Shown one piece after another: positions 17,851-25,432 of a stretch of DNA of 64,000 nucleotides. Both the position numbers and the translations under genes were made by a program. Within the stretch, counting starts at the first letter, position 1, and each line of letters opens with the position of its first letter. Location: the NCBI RefSeq assembly GCF_022811605.1, contig NZ_CP094533.1, positions 1,240,001-1,304,000 on the forward strand, written 5' to 3'. The stretch is from Agromyces soli (GTDB lineage: Bacteria > Actinomycetota > Actinomycetes > Actinomycetales > Microbacteriaceae). The notes under the pieces were generated by a model that did no database searches, was not told where the DNA came from, and worked only from the letters and a program-made list of their open reading frames with translations.

Positions 17851-17872
17851 GCCGACTCCTTCCGGGCGTGGG

Positions 17873-19267
17873 TCACTTGTTCGAGTTCGGCGACCAGCTC
17901 GGCAGGTTCGCGAGCTGCGAGGCGAGGTAGTCGGACTGCTTGTTCATGCTGCTCAAGGCGACCTCGAGCGCCGTGTACGTGCGCTTCAGCGTCGCCTCGC
18001 GCTGTTCGAGGCGTCGCGTCCACGAGTCGATCTGCTTGTCGAGGTCGGCGATCGTGGTCTGGCGGCCCTGGATCTGCTTCGTCAGCAAGCCGTCGAAGCG
18101 GTCGGAGTAGCGGTCGGTGACCTCCTCGAGCCGGGTCGCAACCGTGGTGAAGGCCGAGCGCACCGCGTCCGGGTTCGTCTCGAGCGCCTTCTGGAACTTC
18201 TCGGCGTCGAACTCGAGCTCGCCGTCCTTCGAGACGCTGATGCCGAAGGGCGAGATCGAGTTGCCGGCGATCGGGCCCTGAATGGCCGAGACGAGCGCCT
18301 GCCGGAGGGTGCGGATGTTCGAGTCGCTCGTGAAGCTGCCGACGACGGTGATGGGGTTGCCCGAGGCATCCGTCGACTTCGACGTCGCGGACTTCGCGTC
18401 GATGAAGGCGAGCAGGTCCTTGACCTTGTCGAGGAAGGCCTGCGCCGCCGTCGCCGACTCCTTCGTGTTCGGATCGACGGCGATCGAGACGGGCGAGGAC
18501 GTGACCTTCGAGACGGTCACGTCGACGCCCGGCAGCAGGTCGGTGAAGGTGTTCGAGGCGCTCGTCAGCTGCTGCTCGGCGGCCGTGCCGGCGAAGAGGG
18601 TGACCTGGGCGTCGACGCCTTGGCGGAGCAGGGCCGCGCCGGGCTGATCGGTGAGCTCGGGCGCGGTGCCGGCGTCGACGTCGGCCTCGCTGCCGATGAA
18701 GACGCGGAAGGATGCCGCGGCGCCCGTCTCGGTCGAGGCGAGCTGCAGGCGGGAGAGCGCGGCACCGCCGCCGTCGGTGCCGGCCTGGATGCGGGTGGCG
18801 CGGATGCCGAGCTCGGCGTTGTTGACGGCGCGGGCGACGTCCTCCATCGAGTTGCTGCTCGCGACGATCTGGGTGCGGGTGCCGTCGGGGCGCACGATCG
18901 TGAGCACGGGCGGGACGCCCGGGAGGCTCGGCATCGCGGCGGAGACCATGACGTGGGCGCTCGCGACCCGGGTGACGGTGAGGTCGATGCCGCCGACGGA
19001 GGCGCCGGGGCGGGTCGCGACCGAGACCGAGGGATCGGTGGCCGAGGTCGTGAACTTCGAGAGCGCCTCGGGCTTCGCCGCCGCCTGGGCGAGCTCCATG
19101 AGGGAGGCGAGGCGCGCGTTCAGCGAGAGCAGGTCGGTGACGACGGAGGAGGCCTTCGCCTTGCTCTGCACGAGGAGGGTGCGCGGAGCGGCCTCGGCGG
19201 CCATCAGCTTCGCGATCAGCTCGGTCGTGTTCAGGCCGCTCACGAGGCCGTCGAGGGCGATCCCCAT
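17873..19267 (-). CDS. fliD: Flagellar filament cap protein FliD
   Basis: 464 aa. The N-terminus MGIALDGLVSGLNTTELIAK and the C-terminal helices (RYSDRFDGLLTKQIQGRQTT and LASQLANLPSW) are diagnostic of FliD/HAP2, the cap under which flagellin polymerises. The ATG at 19267 is chosen for the FliD N-terminus and AAGGAG upstream; upstream in-frame sequence corresponds to the terminator and repeat region and is not coding. Confidence 0.95.
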   Translation of the reverse strand: MGIALDGLVSGLNTTELIAKLMAAEAAPRTLLVQSKAKASSVVTDLLSLNARLASLMELAQAAAKPEALSKFTTSATDPSVSVATRPGASVGGIDLTVTRVASAHVMVSAAMPSLPGVPPVLTIVRPDGTRTQIVASSNSMEDVARAVNNAELGIRATRIQAGTDGGGAALSRLQLASTETGAAASFRVFIGSEADVDAGTAPELTDQPGAALLRQGVDAQVTLFAGTAAEQQLTSASNTFTDLLPGVDVTVSKVTSSPVSIAVDPNTKESATAAQAFLDKVKDLLAFIDAKSATSKSTDASGNPITVVGSFTSDSNIRTLRQALVSAIQGPIAGNSISPFGISVSKDGELEFDAEKFQKALETNPDAVRSAFTTVATRLEEVTDRYSDRFDGLLTKQIQGRQTTIADLDKQIDSWTRRLEQREATLKRTYTALEVALSSMNKQSDYLASQLANLPSWSPNSNK

Positions 19268-19285
19268 GCGTTGCTCCTTGCGGTC

Positions 19286-19319
19286 GTGGTGCGGTGGAAC
19301 GGGTGGTGCGGTGGAACGG
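19286..19319. repeat. 17-bp direct tandem repeat upstream of fliD
   Basis: GTGGTGCGGTGGAACGG occurs twice, back to back and identical (19286-19302, 19303-19319), in the fliC-fliD gap just upstream of the fliD ribosome-binding site. A duplication; function unknown. Confidence 0.8.
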
Positions 19320-19322
19320 GAC

Positions 19323-19373
19323 GAACCCGGCGGTGACGGGGCGGAGTGCAGCGCCTCGGTCACCGCCGGGTTC
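19323..19373 (-). terminator. Flagellin gene terminator
   Basis: GAACCCGGCGGTGAC (19323-19337) pairs perfectly over 15 bp with GTCACCGCCGGGTTC (19359-19373) across a 21-nt loop, 21 nt downstream of the fliC stop. It would separate the abundant fliC message from fliD. Confidence 0.8.
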
Positions 19374-19393
19374 GGTCAGGTGATCCCTGCGGC

Positions 19394-20239
19394 TTAGCCG
19401 AGGAGCTTCAGCACGCCCTGGTTGGCCTGGTTGGCCTGGGCGAGCATCGCGGTACCGGCCTGCGAGAGGATGCTGGCGCGGGTGTAGCTGACCATCTCGG
19501 CCGCCATGTCCGTGTCGCGGATGCGCGACTCGGCCGCCGAGAGGTTCTCGGCCGAGACGTTCAGCGTGCGGATGGTCGACTCGAAGCGGTTCTGCTGCGC
19601 ACCGAGGTCGGCGCGAGCGGTCGAGATCGCCGTGATGGCGGTGTCGATCGCGGTCAGCGTGGTGTTCGCGGTCGCGTTGCTCGTGACGACGAAGCCCGCA
19701 CCGACGGCGGTACCGTCCGCCGAGGCCAGCGTGCCGACCGAGGTGCCCACGTTCGCGAGGTTGATCGCGATCGTGTCGTTCGCGGTGTCGCCCGCGCCCA
19801 CCTGGAAGTTCAGCGAGCCGCCCTTGAGCAGGTCGATCCCGTTGAAGTTCACGCCCTCCGAGACGCGGTAGAGCTCGAGGCTCAGCGCGTCGGCTTCCTT
19901 CTGGATGGCCGCACGCGACTCGGCGTTGTTCGAGTCGCTCGCGCCCTGAACCGCGAGGTCGCGCATGCGGTGGAGGATGTTGTGGACCTCGGTCAGCGCA
20001 CCTTCCGCCGTCTGGATGACGGAGATGCCGTCCTGCGCGTTGCGCGCCGCGACCTTGGTGCCGGAGATCTGCGAACGCAGGCCCTCCGAGATCGCGAGGC
20101 CCGCGGCGTCGTCGGCAGCACGGTTGATGCGCAGACCGCTCGAGAGCTTCTCGAGCGACTTCGACAGATCGTTCTGCGTGTTGGTGAGGTTGCGGTGCGC
20201 GTTGAACGCCGCAACGTTGGTGTTGATCTGCATACCCAT
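19394..20239 (-). CDS. fliC: Flagellin
   Basis: 281-aa filament subunit. The N-terminal D0/D1 (MGMQINTNVAAFNAHRNLTN, EKLSSGLRINRAADDAAG) and C-terminal D1/D0 (LSAAESRIRDTDMAAEMVSY, ILSQAGTAMLAQANQANQGV) are complete. The surface-exposed middle is very short (roughly residues 150-210), making this one of the compact flagellins. ATG at 20239 is preceded by AAGGAAGAG. A sigma-28-type promoter at 20292-20327 and a strong terminator flank it, so it is monocistronic or leads a short unit. Confidence 0.97.
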   Translation of the reverse strand: MGMQINTNVAAFNAHRNLTNTQNDLSKSLEKLSSGLRINRAADDAAGLAISEGLRSQISGTKVAARNAQDGISVIQTAEGALTEVHNILHRMRDLAVQGASDSNNAESRAAIQKEADALSLELYRVSEGVNFNGIDLLKGGSLNFQVGAGDTANDTIAINLANVGTSVGTLASADGTAVGAGFVVTSNATANTTLTAIDTAITAISTARADLGAQQNRFESTIRTLNVSAENLSAAESRIRDTDMAAEMVSYTRASILSQAGTAMLAQANQANQGVLKLLG

Positions 20240-20291
20240 GGTGTGATCTCTTCCTTGATCGGTCGCGGTCCATCCGTGGACCGTCGAGAGG

Positions 20292-20327
20292 CACTCTCGG
20301 TCGCGGCATCCGACTCCGTTAGGCGCC
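20292..20327 (-). promoter_or_regulatory. Sigma-28 (FliA) type promoter of fliC
   Basis: Minus strand: GGCGCCTAACGG, 15 nt, CCGAGAGTG. It is identical in both blocks and in spacing to the site before flgB. The -10 block ends about 53 nt before the fliC ATG. Confidence 0.8.
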
Positions 20328-20384
20328 GGCGGCGTCTCACCGCCCTCGGCGCCGCTGCCGGCGCCGGCGGTGGCGGCGAGTGAC

Positions 20385-20430
20385 GTCAGTATTTGCGGGT
20401 GGCCCCGCCTCCGCACCCGCGAATACCGAC
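20385..20430. repeat. 46-bp palindromic repeat, copy 1
   Basis: GTCAGTATTTGCGGGT ... ACCCGCGAATACCGAC: imperfect inverted repeat with a GC-rich loop. A near-identical copy lies at 20778-20823. It lies upstream of the fliC promoter, just beyond the end of the small Cys/His gene. Confidence 0.8.
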
Positions 20431-20482
20431 CGCGCGCGGGCGCGGGCGAGCGAATGCGGGCAGGCGGATGCCGGGCGCTGCG

Positions 20483-20707
20483 TCACCCCGATGGGAGCAG
20501 CGGGTTGCCCGTGCCGTGGACGCGGCCGGTCGCGGGGTCGACCCAGTTGCCGGATCCGGTGATCCGGTGCCAGCGCTTGTGGAACGAGAGATCGGTGCCG
20601 TCGGCTTCGACGACCGCCGCACCGCACAGCTCGCAGATGCGCAGGAGGACGACGTCGCCGCCCGCGGTCGTGACGGAGAATGCTCCGTCCGGGAATGCGA
20701 TGCCCAT
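20483..20707 (-). CDS. Small protein with Cys2-His2 zinc-finger-like pattern
   Basis: 74 aa, not recognised as a known family. ATG at 20707 is preceded by a strong GAGGAGGAA, which supports translation. Seen: a short beta-rich N-terminus, then C-X2-C at residues 28-31 (CELC) followed by 14 residues and H-X3-H, a spacing that could hold zinc. The C-terminus GSGNWVDPATGRVHG is hydrophilic. It stands alone, bracketed by the two 46-bp palindromes, between flagellin and the small membrane gene. Nucleic-acid or protein binding is possible but unproven. Confidence 0.75.
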   Translation of the reverse strand: MGIAFPDGAFSVTTAGGDVVLLRICELCGAAVVEADGTDLSFHKRWHRITGSGNWVDPATGRVHGTGNPLLPSG

Positions 20708-20777
20708 CCGTTCCTCCTCGAACTGCCCAGGCCCAGGCGGGCCAGGATCCGAGTCTGCCACCCCGAGCGCGAGCGAC

Positions 20778-20823
20778 GTCAGTATCTGCGGGTCGCCGCG
20801 CTGCCGCACCCGCGAATACTGAC
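20778..20823. repeat. 46-bp palindromic repeat, copy 2
   Basis: GTCAGTATCTGCGGGT ... ACCCGCGAATACTGAC, same length, loop size and flanks (GAC before, CGC after) as the copy 393 bp away at 20385. Could act as a terminator for the gene at 20860, or be a small mobile repeat. Confidence 0.8.
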
Positions 20824-20859
20824 CGCATGCGGCGCGGCGGGTGCGCGGAGTCAGCCCGC

Positions 20860-21153
20860 CTACGGTGTACCGACCGACTCTCCTCGCCGCCGCTGAGAGC
20901 CCCTGCACCAGAGAACAACGAGGCACGCGTCGAGGGCGAGCATCAGTGTCAGCGAGGTGTGGGCCGCGACCCATAGGAGGTTCGAGTGCGGAATCATCGA
21001 TGACTGATCGAAGCCCGATTCGCCTTCCGCGGCGTTGACCGCCTGGCTATCCGCCGCATACCAGAGGACGAAGAACACGATCAACGCGACGTTGAGTCCG
21101 ACGGCGATGGCGAACGCGAGAATCTGCATTGGAGAGCGAAGCTGTGCAGTCAT
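20860..21153 (-). CDS. Small membrane protein, unknown function
   Basis: 97 aa with two predicted transmembrane helices: about residues 10-35 (ILAFAIAVGLNVALIVFFVLW) and residues 62-86 (LLWVAAHTSLTLMLALDACLVVLW), joined by a short acidic extracytoplasmic loop (NAAEGESGF). AGGAGG seven nt upstream fixes the ATG at 21153. It lies 21 nt after the DUF2599 gene and is probably co-transcribed. Codon use is less GC-biased than in neighbouring genes. No family recognised. Confidence 0.78.
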   Translation of the reverse strand: MTAQLRSPMQILAFAIAVGLNVALIVFFVLWYAADSQAVNAAEGESGFDQSSMIPHSNLLWVAAHTSLTLMLALDACLVVLWCRGSQRRRGESVGTP

Positions 21154-21174
21154 CGGCCATCCTCCTGCCAATCG

Positions 21175-22176
21175 TCAGTTGCATTCGGTTTTCAGGAAGC
21201 CGGCGTACCCCCGGTTCGGGATCTTGGAGTCGAGGCCCCAGTATTCCTTGTTCGGGGCTCGAAAGCGGACGACATCGAAGTGACAGTAGAACTGGTTCTC
21301 CATAGACGCCGTTGCGGGGTTCGGCCATCCCGCTCGAGGGGTTTTCGAGAGGGTCTCGGACCACGCTGCCCAGCGCGCTATGCCAGGAGCACCCCAAGCG
21401 CGTCCATACTGGGTGGGGTACACCTTGAGTGTGGGACTGTACTTCCAGAGATTCTTGGCCCAGACGGCCTTCGAGATCAATGCGCTTCCGAGCCAAGGGT
21501 CGGCCACGATCGGGTACTCCGCGTCGGCTGAGTGGTCGACCACCTGAGTCAAAGATGTTCCGCGTACTTCATATCGAGTCGCTATTGCGTTGCCTTGTGC
21601 ATCGACGGCCCAGGGGCGCGCCACGCCCGCGATGTAGTCACCGTCTCCATTGAGAATTGTGATTGAACCAGCCGGGTCGAGCGAAATGAGACCGCCTGCT
21701 GGGATGGAGAGCGAGTACTCGTAGCGGTGCGGAGACTCGGTGCCCTGAATGATGGTGCCGATTTGGATGCTGCTGTCGTCGTGAACGATCAGCGCCGTGC
21801 GCGAGCCATTGCCGTTCTCGTACGCAATGACTCCAGGATCGCTGGTCTCGACGAGTTCCGCCTGGTCGCCGAATGGAATACTCAGGCCCACTTCATCGCC
21901 GGTAGTGGAGAGCCGGACCACCTCCCTCGGGTCGAGCGGAACCTGCGTCGTCACACCGTTATCGGTGTATTCCACGGCCCCTCCGACGATCTCGACCTCG
22001 GCGACGTCCTTCAGGACGTCCGGCGCGACTGCGGCGAAGATCGTCTCGGCATCTTGTGTTCCGAGCTCAGGAGGCTCGGCGTAGGCAAGTGTGGCACCCG
22101 AGAAGATCCAGAATGTCGTCGCCGAAAGTCCGGCAGCGAGTGCGACTCGGGGCCGCGCATGTTGCCTTTGGGTCAT
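21175..22176 (-). CDS. Secreted DUF2599-domain protein
   Basis: 333 aa. An N-terminal Sec signal peptide (basic start, hydrophobic core, cleavage after TLAYA near residue 33) is followed by a beta-rich region. The C-terminal ~90 residues read like DUF2599: VADPWLGSALISKAVWAKN, LKVYPTQYGR, AAWSETL, then ENQFYCHFDV, WGLDS and a final KTECN, with two Cys that could pair. AGGAAGG precedes the ATG. DUF2599 proteins are exported actinobacterial proteins of unknown function. Base composition is visibly less GC-rich than the flagellar genes, suggesting later acquisition. Confidence 0.85.
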   Translation of the reverse strand: MTQRQHARPRVALAAGLSATTFWIFSGATLAYAEPPELGTQDAETIFAAVAPDVLKDVAEVEIVGGAVEYTDNGVTTQVPLDPREVVRLSTTGDEVGLSIPFGDQAELVETSDPGVIAYENGNGSRTALIVHDDSSIQIGTIIQGTESPHRYEYSLSIPAGGLISLDPAGSITILNGDGDYIAGVARPWAVDAQGNAIATRYEVRGTSLTQVVDHSADAEYPIVADPWLGSALISKAVWAKNLWKYSPTLKVYPTQYGRAWGAPGIARWAAWSETLSKTPRAGWPNPATASMENQFYCHFDVVRFRAPNKEYWGLDSKIPNRGYAGFLKTECN

Positions 22177-22552
22177 GCCGTGCCTTCCTGAAATGTACCT
22201 TGAAAGAAGAATCAAGGATGCCAGTTGGTGTTGCGCTGACTCGCCCCTACATCTGCATCATCTGGCGAGGGTTGCGCGGTGGATGTCATTGGGTGCAGCT
22301 GGAACTTCCACCTTCGGGATGCCAATGTAGCAATCGGCAGGCGGCTTGGGAAGGTGTGGCATGGAGTGGCGAGCGGTTCGCGCAATCTCGCCAGACCCGC
22401 CGCCGGGGTGGTTCGCCATGCTCGCGCCCGGTGTGTCGTCGACCGTGGTTTCTACTCGCGCTGCAGATCACCGCAATTGTGCTCGCTGGGTGTGCGTACC
22501 GTCGGCGCGAGCACGAGAGGGTCGCCTGAGCCGGGCCGGGGGGGAGCCCGGC
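22177..22552. other. 376-bp intergenic region, lower GC
   Basis: Lies between the DUF2599 start and the fliA stop. No convincing gene. A 32-codon GTG frame at 22431-22529 (+) encodes a hydrophobic peptide ending in LAGCAYRRR, but it lacks a ribosome-binding site. The right end holds the fliA terminator. It must contain the promoter for the DUF2599 and membrane-protein pair. Confidence 0.6.
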
Positions 22553-22558
22553 TCAGGC
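22524..22558 (-). terminator. fliA terminator overlapping its stop codon
   Basis: GCCTGAGCCGGGC (22524-22536) pairs perfectly with GCCCGGCTCAGGC (22546-22558) across a 9-nt G-rich loop. The stop codon (22553-22555) lies inside the stem. Confidence 0.75.
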
Positions 22559-23338
22559 GAGCGTGGTGCTGCGGCGCCCGCCGAAGGCGCCGCCGAGGTC
22601 GTCGAGGTACTTCTTCGCCCGCGAGGTGCTCGGGGCCGGAACCTGCAACGGCAGTTCAGTCTCGTCGGCGAGGTAGCCCGCCGCACCGAGGCGCAGGAGG
22701 CGCAGGCCCTCGCTGCGCTGCTGCGAGACCGCGGAGTGGGTGACGCCCAGCTCCTCGGCGAGCTCGGTGACCGCGCGGTCGTGGAAGTAGATCTCCTCGA
22801 TCACATAGCGCAGACGCTCCGGCAGCGCCGAGACGGCGGCGTGCGCGAACTCGATCCGCTCGCGCACGACGAGCTCCGCCTCGGGCAGCATGACCTCGGA
22901 TGCCTCGTCGCCGACGAAGGTCTCGTCGTAGGGACCGACCCGGCGGGACGCCAGGCCCTCGTACTCGGAGGCGGTGGCGCGGTCGACGCCCAGCGCCGAG
23001 GCGAGCTCGCCCGTCGAGGGGCGGCGGCCGAGGGCGGCGGTCAGCTGCTCCTGCACCGCGACGGTCTCCTTGATGGTCTGCCGCGTGCTGCGCTTGGCCC
23101 AGTCCGTCGCGCGCATTTCGTCGCGGATGCCGCCGAGGATGCGCTCGCGCGCGTAGGCGCCGAACGGCACCCCGCGTTCGGCGTCGTACGCGTCGACCGC
23201 CTTGACCAGGGCGACCGCACCGGCCTGCGCGAGATCGTCGCGGGAGAGGTGGGTGGCGCTCGCGATCACCTTCGACACCAGGAAGCCCACGAGCGGCAGG
23301 TGCTCGACGATCATCCGATCGCGTTCGTCGGTCTTCAC
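22553..23338 (-). CDS. fliA: RNA polymerase sigma factor FliA (sigma-28 family)
   Basis: 261-aa alternative sigma factor of the FliA/WhiG group. Region 2 contains HLSRDDLAQAGAVALVKAVD and the FGAYARERILGGIRDEMRATDW motif typical of FliA/WhiG. Region 3 has RRPSTGELASALGVDRATAS. Region 4 has the LPERLRYVIEEIYFHDRAVTE helix-turn-helix. The GTG at 23338 is preferred over ATG 23314 because only it has an upstream GAGGGA. FliA presumably drives the promoters before fliC and flgB. Confidence 0.93.
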   Translation of the reverse strand: MKTDERDRMIVEHLPLVGFLVSKVIASATHLSRDDLAQAGAVALVKAVDAYDAERGVPFGAYARERILGGIRDEMRATDWAKRSTRQTIKETVAVQEQLTAALGRRPSTGELASALGVDRATASEYEGLASRRVGPYDETFVGDEASEVMLPEAELVVRERIEFAHAAVSALPERLRYVIEEIYFHDRAVTELAEELGVTHSAVSQQRSEGLRLLRLGAAGYLADETELPLQVPAPSTSRAKKYLDDLGGAFGGRRSTTLA

Positions 23339-23629
23339 CGGGGGTCCCTCACTCTCAGCGCCGGGCCATCGCGCTCCCGCGACGGTCACCCGGCGCTCAG
23401 TACATGCGCGGCGGTCGTCCGGCGGCCCCCGGACGCGGGGGCGGCGAACTGCGGTGCGGGATCCGTGAATCGCTTCGACGGATGCCTCGCCGGGATCCGG
23501 TGGAGCCCGCGCCGTGCGGCGGGGGAGCCGGCCGGATTCGCGGTGCAGCTGGATCGGCTGCGACCACCGGGTCGGATCCGGGGGATTCGCGGGGGTTCCT
23601 GGCGAATCGGCGCCGCGCACGATGGGCGC

Positions 23630-24700
23630 GTGGAACACCTCGACCGCCCGGCCCGGACTGCGCAGCACGCCGCGACCCCCCGAGACTGGACCGTCGACCT
23701 CGCGAGCGAGGACCCGCATGAGGCGCGCCGCGCGGCCGCCGAGCTCATCGACGAGACCGTTCGCGCCGTCCGCGGACTCCGCGCCCGCATGGGCCTCGGC
23801 GACGCCGATGTGCAGGACGCCATCGGCGAGACCCTGCTTGAGCTCGCGAAACGGCTCGAGGCGGGGCATCCGGTGCCCGGCGCGATCGTGCAGCGCGTGG
23901 CGACCACGGTGTGCTCCCGCTTCGTGAACGGCCCGGTCAGGCACGAGACGGCGAAGGCGCTGCGCATCCTGAAGGAGCGCGTCGCGACGGAGGAGGCGGT
24001 GCTCGGCCGGGCGCTGTCGAGCCGCGCGGTCGCCGCGCTCGCCGAGGAGGTGCGCCTCGGCCCGGACTTCAACCCCCGGCATCGTCCGGTCGAGCGCTTC
24101 CACCTCGTCGAGGGGTTCTCGAAGCCGCTCTCGATCGATCGCTACGACGCCGACGTCGTCGACGTGCTGCTCTCGCGGGCGCTCGACGCGCGGACCTCGA
24201 CCGATGGCACCGCGGATGCCGCAGCCGCGGGGCTCGCGGGCGCCGCAGCCGGCGGGGCGTGCGATCGTCTGCTCGACCGGCTCGAACGTGGGCGGGTGAC
24301 CCGCCGCGAGGCGAAGCTCGAGCTGTGGGGCGCCGTCGCCGCCGACGAGGAGCTGCCGCGGCCGACGCGGGGGCGACTCGACCGGCGGCTCGCCGCCGAC
24401 CTGCAGGCGTACGTCGAGGGGCTGCCCGAGGGCGTCGTGACGGCCTGTCGCGAGCGGCTCGAAGGGCGGGAGACTCGCGCCGTCTTCGCCCTGTTCGCCC
24501 CATTCGCCGAGCTCGACGAACCGCAGAAGGACGCGATCGCGGAAGCGCTCGCACGCCGGGGCGGGTTCGCCACCCGGATCTGGGCGAGCGCCGTCGCGCA
24601 GGCGCAGCTCCCGGCGCACGAATGGTCCGGGGGTGCGGGATTCCCGCAGACCGGGGCCATGCGTCCGCCGATCCGCACGGTCGCCGGTGCGCGGGCCTAG
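23630..24700 (+). CDS. Hypothetical protein divergent from fliA
   Basis: 356 aa, family not recognised. Residues ~25-110 (ARRAAAELIDETVRAVRGLR, then DVQDAIGETLLELAKRL and IVQRVATTVCSRFVNG) are helical and faintly recall sigma region 2 (a QDAI-ETLL turn). The rest is helical with Arg/Glu-rich stretches and no C-terminal HTH that I can see. The GTG at 23630 lacks a clear ribosome-binding site, so the start is uncertain. Its TAG stop doubles as the first three bases of the next gene's -10 hexamer. Possible regulator; function not assigned. Confidence 0.65.
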   Translation: MEHLDRPARTAQHAATPRDWTVDLASEDPHEARRAAAELIDETVRAVRGLRARMGLGDADVQDAIGETLLELAKRLEAGHPVPGAIVQRVATTVCSRFVNGPVRHETAKALRILKERVATEEAVLGRALSSRAVAALAEEVRLGPDFNPRHRPVERFHLVEGFSKPLSIDRYDADVVDVLLSRALDARTSTDGTADAAAAGLAGAAAGGACDRLLDRLERGRVTRREAKLELWGAVAADEELPRPTRGRLDRRLAADLQAYVEGLPEGVVTACRERLEGRETRAVFALFAPFAELDEPQKDAIAEALARRGGFATRIWASAVAQAQLPAHEWSGGAGFPQTGAMRPPIRTVAGARA

Positions 24701-24703
24701 CCT
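24698..24703 (+). promoter_or_regulatory. -10 hexamer of leaderless promoter
   Basis: TAGCCT, 6 nt before the ATG at 24710. The TAG is simultaneously the stop codon of the upstream gene. Confidence 0.65.
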
Positions 24704-24709
24704 GCGGCC

Positions 24710-25279
24710 ATGATCATCACCCCTCCCTCGGCGGAGGCCGCGACCGGCGCGGTGGCCGAGCTCTACGACGACGACCTGCGAGCCGACGGCCTGGTCTACG
24801 CGCACACCGCTGCGATGGCGACGAACCCCGAGGCGTATCGGGCGTTCGAGGCGCTCGTCCGGGCGGTCGTGCCGTCGATCGGCATTCGGCTGTACGAGGC
24901 GGCGACGCTCGGCGCCGCGCGTGCCATCGGCTCCGAACACTGCCTGCTGGCGCACGGGCGCAAGGCGCTCCGCGCCGACGTCGTCGACGAGGTCGGGCTC
25001 GCGGCCTTCGCCGCGGGCGACGACTCGGGGTTCCGGGAGGACGAGCGGCTCGTCATCCGCTATGCCGAGCGCCTCTCGCGCGATCCCGGGTCGATGACGG
25101 ATGCGGATACGCAGGAGCTGCGCGACGCCGGCTTCAGCGACCGGCAGATCGTCGACCTGACACTCGCCGCGGCCGCCCGCAACTACTTCAGCCGGGCGCT
25201 GCTCGCCCTCGCGGTGCCGGTCGACGAGGTGCCCGGGCTCGCCCCCGAGCTGGCGGAGGCGCTGCGCGGGGCACGCTGA
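24710..25279 (+). CDS. Carboxymuconolactone decarboxylase / AhpD-like protein
   Basis: 189-aa all-helical AhpD-like protein. The active-site region reads SEHCLLAHGRKAL, i.e. the usual C-X2-C-X3-H with the first Cys replaced by Ser, which would prevent a classic CXXC disulfide cycle. Further helices (ERLVIRYAERLSRDP, FSDRQIVDLTLAAAARNYFS) fit peroxidase-related CMD proteins. It is preceded by a leaderless-type promoter and followed by a strong terminator, so it is a single-gene unit. Confidence 0.8.
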   Translation: MIITPPSAEAATGAVAELYDDDLRADGLVYAHTAAMATNPEAYRAFEALVRAVVPSIGIRLYEAATLGAARAIGSEHCLLAHGRKALRADVVDEVGLAAFAAGDDSGFREDERLVIRYAERLSRDPGSMTDADTQELRDAGFSDRQIVDLTLAAAARNYFSRALLALAVPVDEVPGLAPELAEALRGAR

Positions 25280-25295
25280 GCGCGCGCAGGGGGAG

Positions 25296-25335
25296 CCGGG
25301 ATGCGGCCCCGAAGGGAGGCGGGGCGGCATCCCGG
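25296..25335 (+). terminator. Terminator after AhpD-like gene
   Basis: CCGGGATGCGGCCCCG (25296-25311) pairs with CGGGGCGGCATCCCGG (25320-25335), one mismatch, 8-nt loop, 16 nt after the stop. Confidence 0.8.
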
Positions 25336-25432
25336 GTCTGCTGGCCCCGGAACCCGAACCGGGGCGTCAGGAGACGAACATCCGCTGACCCGGTCGCCGA
25401 CCGCTACCCGAGGCTGCCGGCCGCTCGACGGA

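Noticed and set aside
22431..22529. 32-codon plus-strand frame encoding a hydrophobic peptide with an LAGC lipobox
   Set aside because: No ribosome-binding site, too short for a lipoprotein, overlaps the fliA terminator; probably chance.
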